Assembly: GCF_031179285.1 (NCBI RefSeq)
Contig: NZ_JAPSHY010000003.1
Location: 124,001-188,000, forward strand
Length of the DNA: 64,000 nt
Reading direction: 5' to 3'
DNA from: Microbacterium sp.
Lineage (GTDB): Bacteria; Actinomycetota; Actinomycetes; Actinomycetales; Microbacteriaceae
Of this stretch, positions 19,352 through 28,120 are shown piece by piece (positions within the stretch are counted from its first letter, which is position 1; each line of letters opens with the position of its first letter). Below the pieces are notes generated by a model, which worked only from the letters and a program-made list of their open reading frames with translations, ran no database searches and was not told where the DNA came from. The position numbers and the translations under genes are program-made.

Positions 19352-21033
19352 GATGTCGTCTCTTTCTGATGTGAGGGGAGAGCCGCGGCGGCTTCGACCA
19401 CGGCATGGCGGGCACCGGCGGCGTCGTCCGCAGCCAGTGCGACCTCGGCGAGGCGCCTGGCCTCGTCGAGGGTGCGTTCGGAGATGGCGAGGCGGACGTC
19501 GGCGAGCGCGGAAGGCGCCATCGACAGGCTCGTCGCGCCCAGACCGATGAGGACCACGGCCAGCAGGGGGTCGGCGGCCGCCTCACCGCAGATGCCGACG
19601 GGCTTGCCGGCGCGGGCGCCGGCGTCGCCGACCTCTCGTACCAGCCGGAGCACCGCCGGGTGCCACGGGTCCTGGAACCCGGCGACGGAGCCGAGCATCC
19701 GGTCGGCCGCCATCGTGTACTGGGTGAGGTCGTTGGTGCCGATCGAGGCGAAGTCGGCGTGGGCGAGCACGCGGTCGGCCAAGAGAGCGCTGGCGGGGAC
19801 CTCGACCATGACTCCGGCGGTCTTCAGCCCGTACTCGCGGGCCAGTCCCGTGAAGTACGCCGTCTCCTCGACGGTGGTGACCATCGGCGCCATCACCCAG
19901 AGTTCGGCGCCGGTCTCGGTGTCGGCCTCCGCGAGCGCCGTGAGCTGTTCGCGGAGGATGTCCTCGCTGGCGCGCAGCGCCCGGAGCCCCCGGAGGCCCA
20001 TGGCTGGATTCTCCTCGTGCGCGTCGTTGAGGAAGGCCAGTGGCTTGTCGGCACCCGCGTCCAGCATCCGCACGACGACCTTCTTGCCGGGAAATGCCGC
20101 CAGGAGCTCACGGTAGGCAGTCCGCTGCTGGGCGACGGTCGGTGCCTGCGCTGCCGAGAGGAACAGGAACTCGGTGCGGAACAGCCCGACCCCCTCGGCC
20201 CCGCGCGCGACGGCGTCCGCCGCGTCCGCAGGCTTGCCGAGATTCGCCAGGAGTGCGATGCGCGTGCCGTCGCCGAGGGCGCCGGGAGTGGGCGGGGCGG
20301 CGACCGCGGAGCGCCGGGCCGCTGCACGCTCGGTCGCGCGCACCGACTCATCGGCCGATGGATCCACCGTCACGGTTCCGGCCGCGGCGTCGACGATCAC
20401 GGTCTGCCCGCTGGTGAGCGTGGCCGCGTCCGCGGCGCCGACGACCGCGACGATCCCCTTCTCCCTGGCGAGGATCGCGGTGTGCGAGGTCGGCCCGCCG
20501 TCGGTGGTGATCAGGGCCAGGACCTTGTCGAGATCCAGCAGTGCGGTGTCGGCCGGTGCGAGATCCCGCGCGACGAGGACGAACGGGTAACCGGGATCGG
20601 GAACTCCCGGCGCGTCCGCGCCGCGCAGACGAGCCAGCACCCGCTGCGCGATGTCGTCGAGGTCTGCTGCTCGTTCACCCAAATACCCGCCGACGGCCTG
20701 GAGCGTGGCACGGAATCCGGCGAACGCGTCATGCACGGCCCACTCCGCGGTGGCTCCGGCATCGATCCTGGTGTCGACCTCGTCCTGCAGCGTGGGGTCC
20801 TCGGCGATCATCGCCTGCGCCTCGAGGACTTCTCGTGCGGAGCCTCCGGCGGCTTCTCCGCGCGCGTTCAGCTCTTCCGCGACGGCGGTGACGGCGTCAC
20901 GTGCCCTGGCGCGTTCGGCATCGGCCCCGATCGCACTCGGAGCGTTCTCCGGCGGCGGCGACGCCTCGGTCATACGCACCACAGGACCCTGCGCGACGCC
21001 GAGGCCGATGCCCACTCCACGCAGCACGCTCAT
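19348..21033 (-). CDS. ptsI: phosphoenolpyruvate-protein phosphotransferase (enzyme I)
   Basis: GGPTSHTAILAREKGIVAVVG; GVGLFRTEFLFL; VGICGEAAADP; ATG start at 21033. Confidence 0.92.
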   Translation of the reverse strand: MSVLRGVGIGLGVAQGPVVRMTEASPPPENAPSAIGADAERARARDAVTAVAEELNARGEAAGGSAREVLEAQAMIAEDPTLQDEVDTRIDAGATAEWAVHDAFAGFRATLQAVGGYLGERAADLDDIAQRVLARLRGADAPGVPDPGYPFVLVARDLAPADTALLDLDKVLALITTDGGPTSHTAILAREKGIVAVVGAADAATLTSGQTVIVDAAAGTVTVDPSADESVRATERAAARRSAVAAPPTPGALGDGTRIALLANLGKPADAADAVARGAEGVGLFRTEFLFLSAAQAPTVAQQRTAYRELLAAFPGKKVVVRMLDAGADKPLAFLNDAHEENPAMGLRGLRALRASEDILREQLTALAEADTETGAELWVMAPMVTTVEETAYFTGLAREYGLKTAGVMVEVPASALLADRVLAHADFASIGTNDLTQYTMAADRMLGSVAGFQDPWHPAVLRLVREVGDAGARAGKPVGICGEAAADPLLAVVLIGLGATSLSMAPSALADVRLAISERTLDEARRLAEVALAADDAAGARHAVVEAAAALPSHQKETTS

Positions 21034-21311
21034 CCGGTCGCGTCCTGATCGTGGTCGGTGGTGAGCAGCTCGGTGAGCGTGTCGAGCACGCCGTCCGCGT
21101 CGTCCGCGTCGACCGTGAGCGTGACGTAGTCGCCATGTTCGACGCCGAGGGCGATGACACCCAGGATGCTCGCGGCGTTCACCGGTTTGCCGGAGTCCTT
21201 CGCGATGGTCACCGGGACCCCGGCATCCTTCGCGGCCTGGGCGAACAGCTTCGCCGGGCGCGCGTGAAGTCCGTGGGATGAGCCGATCCGAACGGTGCGG
21301 GAGACGGTCAT
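21030..21311 (-). CDS. HPr family phosphocarrier protein
   Basis: SSHGLHARPAKLF with His15-type motif, 93 aa, overlaps ptsI start. Confidence 0.9.
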   Translation of the reverse strand: MTVSRTVRIGSSHGLHARPAKLFAQAAKDAGVPVTIAKDSGKPVNAASILGVIALGVEHGDYVTLTVDADDADGVLDTLTELLTTDHDQDATG

Positions 21312-21625
21312 GGGGATCCTTTCGGGGTCTGGTCGGCGTCGGCGAGGATCGAGAGGGCGAATGTGAGCGTGCGCGAGCCGTCGTGGTCGGAGAACACGTC
21401 ATCCGGCAGCACCGCGACGGGTGACTGCACGCTGTCACGGATCGCTTCAAGCCGGCTGGCGAGGTGGGGCCCGAGCAGGAGGAGATCGTGACCCCCGTCG
21501 AGGGCGGTTTCGGGCATGCCGGCGGTCGCCTGCCAATCGAGGCCGGCAAGGGCGGCCGCGCGGCGCAGCCGCTGAGCCACGAACGTGCTGGACGCACCGG
21601 CCCCGCACACCACCAGGATCCTCAT
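21308..21625 (-). CDS. stand-alone PTS EIIB (lactose/cellobiose-type fold)
   Basis: MRILVVCGAGASSTFVAQRLRRAA; 105 aa; overlaps HPr start. Confidence 0.75.
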   Translation of the reverse strand: MRILVVCGAGASSTFVAQRLRRAAALAGLDWQATAGMPETALDGGHDLLLLGPHLASRLEAIRDSVQSPVAVLPDDVFSDHDGSRTLTFALSILADADQTPKGSP

Positions 21626-21686
21626 CGATGCCACCTTCCTGAGAACAGTCTGGGAACGTCGGGGCCGCCGGCGCCAACAGGTTCCT

Positions 21687-21702
21687 TTCCGCCCCTGCGG
21701 AA
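21687..21702. promoter_or_regulatory. inverted repeat in the divergent regulator/PTS-operon intergenic region; candidate operator
   Basis: TTCCGC-CCCT-GCGGAA. Confidence 0.4.
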
Positions 21703-21790
21703 CACCGCTTCCCGAGCGCCGCCACCGGCGACCTGACATCATGGGGTCCAGACAGTGCGGTCAGCACGTGAGGAACGGGTCGGAGGGATC

Positions 21791-23713
21791 ATGTCGCGCC
21801 AGCGTCAGGACCAGCTCCTCTCGGTCCTCCTGCGCCAACGGGAATGGGCGACGGCGGCAAGCCTCGCCGACGTTCTCGGAGTCACCCCGCGCAGCATCCG
21901 CTCGTATGTCGCAGCTCTCAACGCCCGCGCCCCCGGAGGGGACGCGGTCGAGTCCGGACCCGCCGGGTATCGCGCGGGTCCTGGTGCGCGAGACGCGTTG
22001 CGGGTCAGGCAGCCGGGGGATTCGCCGCCGCGGGACCGGCTGCACGCGCTGGTACGGACACTGTTGGATGTGCCGGCGGGAATCGACGTGTTCGAGACCG
22101 CGGAAGAGCTGCATGTGAGCGAGGCGACTCTCGAGGCCGACCTCGCCCGCGTCAGGTCGCTCCTGGAGGGCACCGAACTCGTACTGGAGCGCGAACGCGC
22201 GACCGTGCGGCTGCGCGGTACGGAGACTGCGCAGCGCCGCCTGCTCAGTCGCCTCGCGCATGATGAGATGGATGCCGCGTCGTTCCACCCGGAGACGTTC
22301 CGCACGGCGCTCGCGGGAAGCGCGGTGCCTGCCGAGGCGGTCGGTCCCTTCAAATCCGCTCTCGTGAGAGAACTCGGCGAGCTCGGCTACTACGTGAACG
22401 AGCTCGCGATCTCGGATGTGCTGCTGCACATCGCGATCGCCGCCGAGCGGGTGGCGGCCGGTCACGCTCTGGAACCCGATCCCGGCGCGCCTCGCGAGGC
22501 GGTCCCGCGGGTGGGTGCGCTGATCGCCAGGCTCGCGGCCGAGAACTTCGCCGTGAACCTCGGCGCGGGCGACAGCGAACACCTGGCCTCGCTCGTCCTC
22601 ACCCGCATCGTCGCCCCGGGAAAGGACCTCCCGCAGGATGTCGCCGGAAGCGGGGTGGACCCGGCCGTCGAGCACGCCGTCCGGGCCGAGCTCACCCGCG
22701 CGGCGGAGGAGTACCAGGTGGACCTCGTCGATGAGGCGTTCGTGCTGCGACTCGCGTTGCACGTGCAGAACCTGCTGCGACGCGCCGAGGAGAGCGCGCT
22801 GACGCGCAACCCGCTCACGCGCTCGCTCAAGAGCTCGTACCCGATGATCTTCGAGGTGGCGGTCTCGATCGCGAGCGGGCTGCACGATCGCCTGGGAACG
22901 CCGATCCACGACGACGAGATCGCCTACGTGGCCATGCACGTCGGCGGGCGCCTGGAGCGCAGTCGGAAGGCGGAATCGATCCTCACCGCGACGATCGTGT
23001 GCCCCGGCTACTACGAACTGCACGAACTGCTCCGCTCGAGCGTCGACAGGTCTCTGGGATCGGCGATCGAGGTGACGAGCGTGGTGACGAACGTCGACCC
23101 GGACTGGTCGGCGTTCGACACCGACCTGGTGCTCAGCACGATCGAACCGGGCTCTGCGGGCGATCGTTTCGTGCGCATCCAGCCGTTCCTCACCGATGCG
23201 GATGTGGAGCGGATCCAGCAGGCCGCAGCGCGGGTGCGCCGGGCTCGGCGTCTGACGAGGCTGCGCGGCGAGCTCGCGCGCTATTTCCACGCCGGAGCGT
23301 ACGTGCACCCGCTGGCGGACGAGGGCGAGGAAGCCATCATCCGCCGTCTCGGTCGGCTTCTCGTCGAGGCAGGGCTGATCGGCGAGGACTACATCGAGAA
23401 CACGATCACGCGCGAGCGCATGTCGTCGACGGCGTTCACCGATGCGCTCGCCGTCCCGCACGCCCTGCAGATGACCGCCACCAGGACCGCCATCGCCATC
23501 GGAGTCACCGGGGGTTCCGTCGCCTGGGGAGAGGGACGCGTGCAGGTCGTCGCGCTCGCCGCCTTCAGCGAGAGTGATCGCGCCGCCTTCCAGACCGTGT
23601 TCGAGCAGCTCGTCGAGGTGTTCAGCGAGCGCGACAGCGTGCAGCGCATCGTACGCCGCGGCACGAGCTTCGAATCCTTCCTCGATGAGCTCGTCGCCGT
23701 CATCGACGGCTGA
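21791..23713 (+). CDS. BglG/MtlR-family PTS-regulated transcriptional activator
   Basis: N-terminal HTH (AASLADVLGVTPRSIRSYVAAL), PRD-like regions, EIIB-like VCPGYY, EIIA-like ALAVPHALQ; divergent from PTS operon. Confidence 0.87.
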   Translation: MSRQRQDQLLSVLLRQREWATAASLADVLGVTPRSIRSYVAALNARAPGGDAVESGPAGYRAGPGARDALRVRQPGDSPPRDRLHALVRTLLDVPAGIDVFETAEELHVSEATLEADLARVRSLLEGTELVLERERATVRLRGTETAQRRLLSRLAHDEMDAASFHPETFRTALAGSAVPAEAVGPFKSALVRELGELGYYVNELAISDVLLHIAIAAERVAAGHALEPDPGAPREAVPRVGALIARLAAENFAVNLGAGDSEHLASLVLTRIVAPGKDLPQDVAGSGVDPAVEHAVRAELTRAAEEYQVDLVDEAFVLRLALHVQNLLRRAEESALTRNPLTRSLKSSYPMIFEVAVSIASGLHDRLGTPIHDDEIAYVAMHVGGRLERSRKAESILTATIVCPGYYELHELLRSSVDRSLGSAIEVTSVVTNVDPDWSAFDTDLVLSTIEPGSAGDRFVRIQPFLTDADVERIQQAAARVRRARRLTRLRGELARYFHAGAYVHPLADEGEEAIIRRLGRLLVEAGLIGEDYIENTITRERMSSTAFTDALAVPHALQMTATRTAIAIGVTGGSVAWGEGRVQVVALAAFSESDRAAFQTVFEQLVEVFSERDSVQRIVRRGTSFESFLDELVAVIDG

Positions 23714-23716
23714 GGA

Positions 23717-23980
23717 TCACGGCAGCGGAGAGAGCACCGCCGCGAGCGTGTCGAGCAGCGCGTCTGAGCCCGTGCCGTCCTCAGTCTCCAGCACGACGGC
23801 GTCGCCGGGGATGAGTGCCAGATCCATGACCGCCAGCACACTGCTGAGATCGACGGTCGTCCCGGCCGACGTGCGCAACGTCACGGTGCGCCGGTCGGCC
23901 TGGACGAGCCGCACCAGTTCGGCGACGGGACGCGCATGCACACCGTTGTGCGCGGTGATGATGACGTGTCTGGTCGGCAT
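23717..23980 (-). CDS. second HPr family phosphocarrier protein
   Basis: ITAHNGVHARPVAELV and VDLSSVLAVMDLAL motifs, 87 aa. Confidence 0.85.
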   Translation of the reverse strand: MPTRHVIITAHNGVHARPVAELVRLVQADRRTVTLRTSAGTTVDLSSVLAVMDLALIPGDAVVLETEDGTGSDALLDTLAAVLSPLP

Positions 23981-23986
23981 GGTCCG

Positions 23987-23992
23987 ATCGTA
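23987..23992 (-). promoter_or_regulatory. putative -10 TACGAT, leaderless architecture for second HPr gene
   Basis: TACGAT-cggacc-ATG on - strand. Confidence 0.5.
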
Positions 23993-23995
23993 ACC

Positions 23996-24034
23996 GCGCC
24001 CGCACGGGAGGAGCCACCGCCCGTGCGGGGCGCC
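23996..24034 (-). terminator. imperfect GC-rich hairpin downstream of phosphoglucomutase gene
   Basis: GCGCCCGCACGGG ... CCCGTGCGGGGCGCC, one bulge. Confidence 0.5.
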
Positions 24035-24036
24035 AT

Positions 24037-25707
24037 CTAGGAGCGCTCCTCCAGGAGCGTGCGGACGCCGGCTTCGAGAGCGGTCACCGCATCGTTCGCA
24101 TGAACCGCCGAGTCGGCCCGGACATCGAGGTACACCTTGAGTTTCGGCTCGGTGCCGCTCGGGCGGACGATCACCCGTGAGCCGTCGGCGAGCACGTACC
24201 GCAGCACGTCGCCTGCGGGCTGGCCGGGCCCCGCCTGCAGCAGATCCTCTGCCGAGGCCACCGCGTGCTGGCCGATATGGGCCGGCGGCAGCGTCCGCAG
24301 CGACAGCATCACATTGCCGATCACGGCGAGATCATCGACGCGCACCGAGACCTGTCCGCTGGCGAAATGCCCGTACGTGTCGCCGAGCTCCGCGATCATC
24401 GTCGCCAGGGTCGCGCCCCGCTCCCTGGCCTCCGCGGCCAGACCCAGCACGGCGATCGCCGCGGAGATCCCGTCCTTGTCGCGCACGGTCTCGGGGTTGA
24501 CCAGATATCCGAGCGCCTCCTCGAAACCGAAGACGAGACCGGGAGCGCGGGAAATCCACTTGAAGCCGGTGAGTGTCTCGTGGAACGCGAGGCCGTGACG
24601 AGCGGCGACAGCTGCGAGACCCGGGGAGGAGACCAGCGAGCAAGCCAGCGCCGCCCCGGCGGTGCCTTCGGCTGCTCGCGCAGCGCGCGCTCCGAGCAGC
24701 AGGCCGACCTCGTTGCCCGTGAGGCGACGCCAGCCGTCCGGCGCGCCGTCGTCCGGGATGGCGACCGCGAGCCGGTCGGCGTCAGGGTCGTTGGCGAGGA
24801 TGAAGTCGGCACCGGCGCGGCGCGCCGCGGCGAAGGACAGATCCATCGCCCCCGGCTCCTCCGGGTTCGGGAAGGACACCGTTCGGAAGCTCGGGTCCGG
24901 AGTGAGCTGCTCGCCGACGGTGACCGGTTGCGGATATCCGGCCTTGTCGAGGATCCGAGAGAGCGTCTCCCAGCCGACGCCGTGCATGGCGGTGTAGACC
25001 CAGCGCATGCCCGAAGCGCCGCCGGGCGCCGGGGCTACCGCTGCGGTCGCGGTGACGTACGCGTCGACGATGTCGTCGCCCGCGATCTCGTACTCCGTGG
25101 AGCGCGGCAGGGCGCGGATGTCGTCGGCATCCGCGATCCGCTGGATGGCATCGGCGATCCGAGCGTCTGCGGGGGAGACGATCTGGGAACCCTGATCCGC
25201 CCCGCCGAGATAGACCTTGTAGCCGTTGTCGTCCGGCGGGTTGTGACTCGCGGTCACCATGACGCCGGCATCCGCCCCCAGATGGCGGACCGCGAAGGCG
25301 AGCACCGGGGTGGGGAGGAGCCGAGGGAGCAGGATCGCGCGGAGACCGGCACCGGCGAACAACTCAGCCGAGTCCGTGGCGAAGATCCGGGAGTTGCGGC
25401 GGCCGTCGTAGCCGATCACGACCGTCGGCGTCGCTCCGTTCGCGCGTTCGCGGAGGTACGCGGCGAATCCTGCGGCAGCCTGCGCGACCAGCACACGGTT
25501 CATCCGGTTGCTGCCGGCGCCGAGCCGGCCGCGGAGGCCGGCCGTACCGAACGCCAGGCGCGTGCGAAACCGGTCGTCGAGGTCGGCGATCGCCGTGTCG
25601 TCGCCGCCCGCCGCGCGGGTGAGGAGTCCGGCGAGTTCGTCACGCGTCTCGTGGTCGGGGTCCTGTCGCAGCCAGGCACGAGCCTGCTGCAGGCGCTGCT
25701 CGATCAC
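24037..25707 (-). CDS. phospho-sugar mutase (phosphoglucomutase/phosphomannomutase)
   Basis: GVMVTASHNPPDDNGYKVYLGG; GTAGLRGRLGAGSNRMN; GTG start at 25707 overlapping punA stop. Confidence 0.9.
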   Translation of the reverse strand: MIEQRLQQARAWLRQDPDHETRDELAGLLTRAAGGDDTAIADLDDRFRTRLAFGTAGLRGRLGAGSNRMNRVLVAQAAAGFAAYLRERANGATPTVVIGYDGRRNSRIFATDSAELFAGAGLRAILLPRLLPTPVLAFAVRHLGADAGVMVTASHNPPDDNGYKVYLGGADQGSQIVSPADARIADAIQRIADADDIRALPRSTEYEIAGDDIVDAYVTATAAVAPAPGGASGMRWVYTAMHGVGWETLSRILDKAGYPQPVTVGEQLTPDPSFRTVSFPNPEEPGAMDLSFAAARRAGADFILANDPDADRLAVAIPDDGAPDGWRRLTGNEVGLLLGARAARAAEGTAGAALACSLVSSPGLAAVAARHGLAFHETLTGFKWISRAPGLVFGFEEALGYLVNPETVRDKDGISAAIAVLGLAAEARERGATLATMIAELGDTYGHFASGQVSVRVDDLAVIGNVMLSLRTLPPAHIGQHAVASAEDLLQAGPGQPAGDVLRYVLADGSRVIVRPSGTEPKLKVYLDVRADSAVHANDAVTALEAGVRTLLEERS

Positions 25708-26537
25708 AGCGCCTCGACGACGCGTGCCAGGAGCGCCGAGATCACGGGCTCCGCCTCGCGCCCTGCCTCGATCACCTCGGCGTGGCTGAGCGGTGTCTTC
25801 TGGATGCCGGCGGCGAGGTTCGTGATGAGCGAGAAGCCGAGGATCTCCATCCCGGCCTCGCGTGCGGCGATCGCCTCGAGCGCCGTCGACATCCCCACGA
25901 TGTGCCCCCCGATGTGCTTGGCCATCTGCACTTCGGCAGGCGTCTCGTAGTGCGGTCCGCGGAACTGCGTGTAGACGCCCTCGTCGAGGCTCGGGTCGAT
26001 CGAGCGCGCCACGTCGCGCAGTCGCGCCGAGTAGAGGTCGGTGAGGTCGACGAATGTCGCGCCTTCCAACGGCGAGTCGGCCGTGAGGTTGATGTGGTCG
26101 CTGATGAGCACCGGCTGCCCCGGCTTCCACGTCTCGCGGATGCCCCCGGCACCGTTGGTGAGCACCATGGTCGTCGCCCCGGTCGCCGCCGCCGTGCGCA
26201 CGCTGTGCACGACTCGCCGCACGCCGTGGTTCTCGTAGTAGTGGGTGCGGGCACCGATCACGAGGACGTTCTTCCCGCCCGGAGTGCGGACGCTGCGGAG
26301 CGTGCCGACGTGCCCTTCGAGGGCGGGCTTCGAGAATCCGGTGACCTCGGTGGCAGGCACGGTCGCCGTCGTCTCGCCGATGAGATCGGCCGCCTTGCTC
26401 CAGCCGCTGCCGAGGGTCAGGGCGATGTCGTGCTTCTCGACGCCGGTCAGCCGCGCGATGTCGGAGGCTGCAAGGGCAGCGACCTCGAACGGGTTCGCGT
26501 TCGGGCCGTCGAGAGGGTTGCTGTGTGTGTCAGGCAT
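25704..26537 (-). CDS. punA: purine-nucleoside phosphorylase
   Basis: LTNGAGGIRETWKPGQPVLISDHINLT signature. Confidence 0.9.
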   Translation of the reverse strand: MPDTHSNPLDGPNANPFEVAALAASDIARLTGVEKHDIALTLGSGWSKAADLIGETTATVPATEVTGFSKPALEGHVGTLRSVRTPGGKNVLVIGARTHYYENHGVRRVVHSVRTAAATGATTMVLTNGAGGIRETWKPGQPVLISDHINLTADSPLEGATFVDLTDLYSARLRDVARSIDPSLDEGVYTQFRGPHYETPAEVQMAKHIGGHIVGMSTALEAIAAREAGMEILGFSLITNLAAGIQKTPLSHAEVIEAGREAEPVISALLARVVEAL

Positions 26538-26543
26538 GGATCG

Positions 26544-26549
26544 AGTCTA
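26544..26549 (-). promoter_or_regulatory. putative -10 TAGACT, leaderless architecture for punA
   Basis: TAGACT-cgatcc-ATG on - strand. Confidence 0.5.
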
Positions 26550-26594
26550 AGAAGCTGCAGGTCGGGCTGCCAGGATTGCGGAAGAATGGGTTGC

Positions 26595-28034
26595 ATGTCA
26601 TCCACCCCTTTCGAGCGCACTCAGCGCGTCGCCGTGCTCGGCGGCGGTCCCGGCGGTTACGAGGCGGCCCTCGCGGCCGCACAGCTCGGAGCCGAGGTGA
26701 CCCTGGTGGAGCGTGTCGGCGTCGGAGGAGCTGCGGTGCTGACGGACGTCGTGCCGTCGAAGAGCCTCATCGCGACGGCGGATGCCGCGGTGGCGATCTC
26801 AGAGGCGACGGATCTGGGCGTGCAGTTCTACGCCAAAGGCGCGAACGGAAAGCCTCTGAAGCCCGAGATCGCGATCAATCTGGCGGCTGTGAACAAGCGA
26901 CTCGTCGCCCTCGCCGGACAGCAGTCCGAAGACATGCGCAGCACCCTGCTCGACGCGGGCGTGCGCATCCTCTCCGGTCACGGCCGCCTGGAGAGCACCA
27001 GCGCGATCGTCGTGTCGACCGGTCAGGGCGGCACGGACTTCGACCGCGTCGAGGCGGACACCATCGTCGTGGCGGTGGGGGCATCGCCCCGCGAGCTCGA
27101 TTCCGCGAAGCCGGACGGCAAGCGCATCCTCACGTGGACCCAGCTGTACGACATGAAGGCGCTCCCCGAGCACCTCATCGTCGTCGGGTCCGGCGTCACC
27201 GGGGCCGAATTCGCCTCGGCCTACATGAACCTCGGCGCGCAGGTCACTCTCATCTCGAGCCGCGACCAGGTTCTCCCCGGCGAGGACGAGGACGCCGCTC
27301 GCGTGCTGGAGAAGGTGTTCAAGCGCGGCGGCATGCAGGTGCTGTCGAAGTCGCGTGCGGAGAAGGTCGAGACCACCGAGACCGGCGTGCTCGTCACGCT
27401 GTCGGACGGCCGCACCGTCGAGGGCAGCCACTGCCTGATGGCCGTCGGATCGGTTCCGAACACCGCGGGGATCGGCCTCGAGGAGGCCGGCGTCGAACTG
27501 TCCGAATCCGGTCACATCCGGGTCAATCGCGTGGCGCGGACCTCGGTGCCCAACATCTACGCCGTCGGGGACTGCACGAACTTCTTCCCGCTCGCCTCGG
27601 TCGCCTCGATGCAGGGGCGCACCGCCGTCTTCCATGCACTCGGCGACATCGTGATCCCCCTCGAGCTGATCAAGATCACCTCGAACATCTTCACCGCGCC
27701 CGAGATCGCGACGGTCGGGTACTCCCAGAAGGACGTCGAGGAGGGCGTCGCCGACGGACTGGTGTACAAGCTGCCGCTCGCCGCCAACCCGCGCGCGAAG
27801 ATGATGGGCATCAAGGACGGGTTCGTGAAGATCATCGCCCGTAAGGGGTCGGGCACGGTGATCGGCGGGGTGATCGTCGCACCGAAGGCATCCGAGCTGA
27901 TCTACCCGATCGCCGTCGCCGTGGAGCGCCGGCTGACGGTCGACCAGGTGTCGCGCGTGTTCGCGGCATACCCGTCGCTGTCCAGCAGCATCACCGACGC
28001 CAGCAGGGCGATGCACCTCGTGAACATCTCCTGA
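26595..28034 (+). CDS. NAD(P)H-quinone dehydrogenase, LpdA-like flavoprotein disulfide reductase family
   Basis: VAVLGGGPGGYEAALAAAQLGAEVTLVE; dimerisation domain; lacks the CxxxxC redox pair (VGGAAVLTDVVPSKSL). Confidence 0.87.
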   Translation: MSSTPFERTQRVAVLGGGPGGYEAALAAAQLGAEVTLVERVGVGGAAVLTDVVPSKSLIATADAAVAISEATDLGVQFYAKGANGKPLKPEIAINLAAVNKRLVALAGQQSEDMRSTLLDAGVRILSGHGRLESTSAIVVSTGQGGTDFDRVEADTIVVAVGASPRELDSAKPDGKRILTWTQLYDMKALPEHLIVVGSGVTGAEFASAYMNLGAQVTLISSRDQVLPGEDEDAARVLEKVFKRGGMQVLSKSRAEKVETTETGVLVTLSDGRTVEGSHCLMAVGSVPNTAGIGLEEAGVELSESGHIRVNRVARTSVPNIYAVGDCTNFFPLASVASMQGRTAVFHALGDIVIPLELIKITSNIFTAPEIATVGYSQKDVEEGVADGLVYKLPLAANPRAKMMGIKDGFVKIIARKGSGTVIGGVIVAPKASELIYPIAVAVERRLTVDQVSRVFAAYPSLSSSITDASRAMHLVNIS

Positions 28035-28063
28035 CAGGGGGCCCCGGCGGCGAGAATGCATCG

Positions 28064-28104
28064 GCGCGCCGAGACGGTGGCTTTACGCCACGGTCTCGGC
28101 GCGC
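28064..28104. terminator. bidirectional terminator-like hairpin between convergent genes
   Basis: GCGCGCCGAGACGGTGGC-TTTAC-GCCACGGTCTCGGCGCGC, 18 bp with one mismatch. Confidence 0.75.
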
Positions 28105-28120
28105 AGGTGCAGTTTCGCGA

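Noticed and set aside
19348-21597. 749-aa version of enzyme I
   Set aside because: The N-terminal 188 residues are out-of-frame read-through of HPr and IIB; the true start is ATG 21033 (MSVLRGVGIGLGVAQGPVV).
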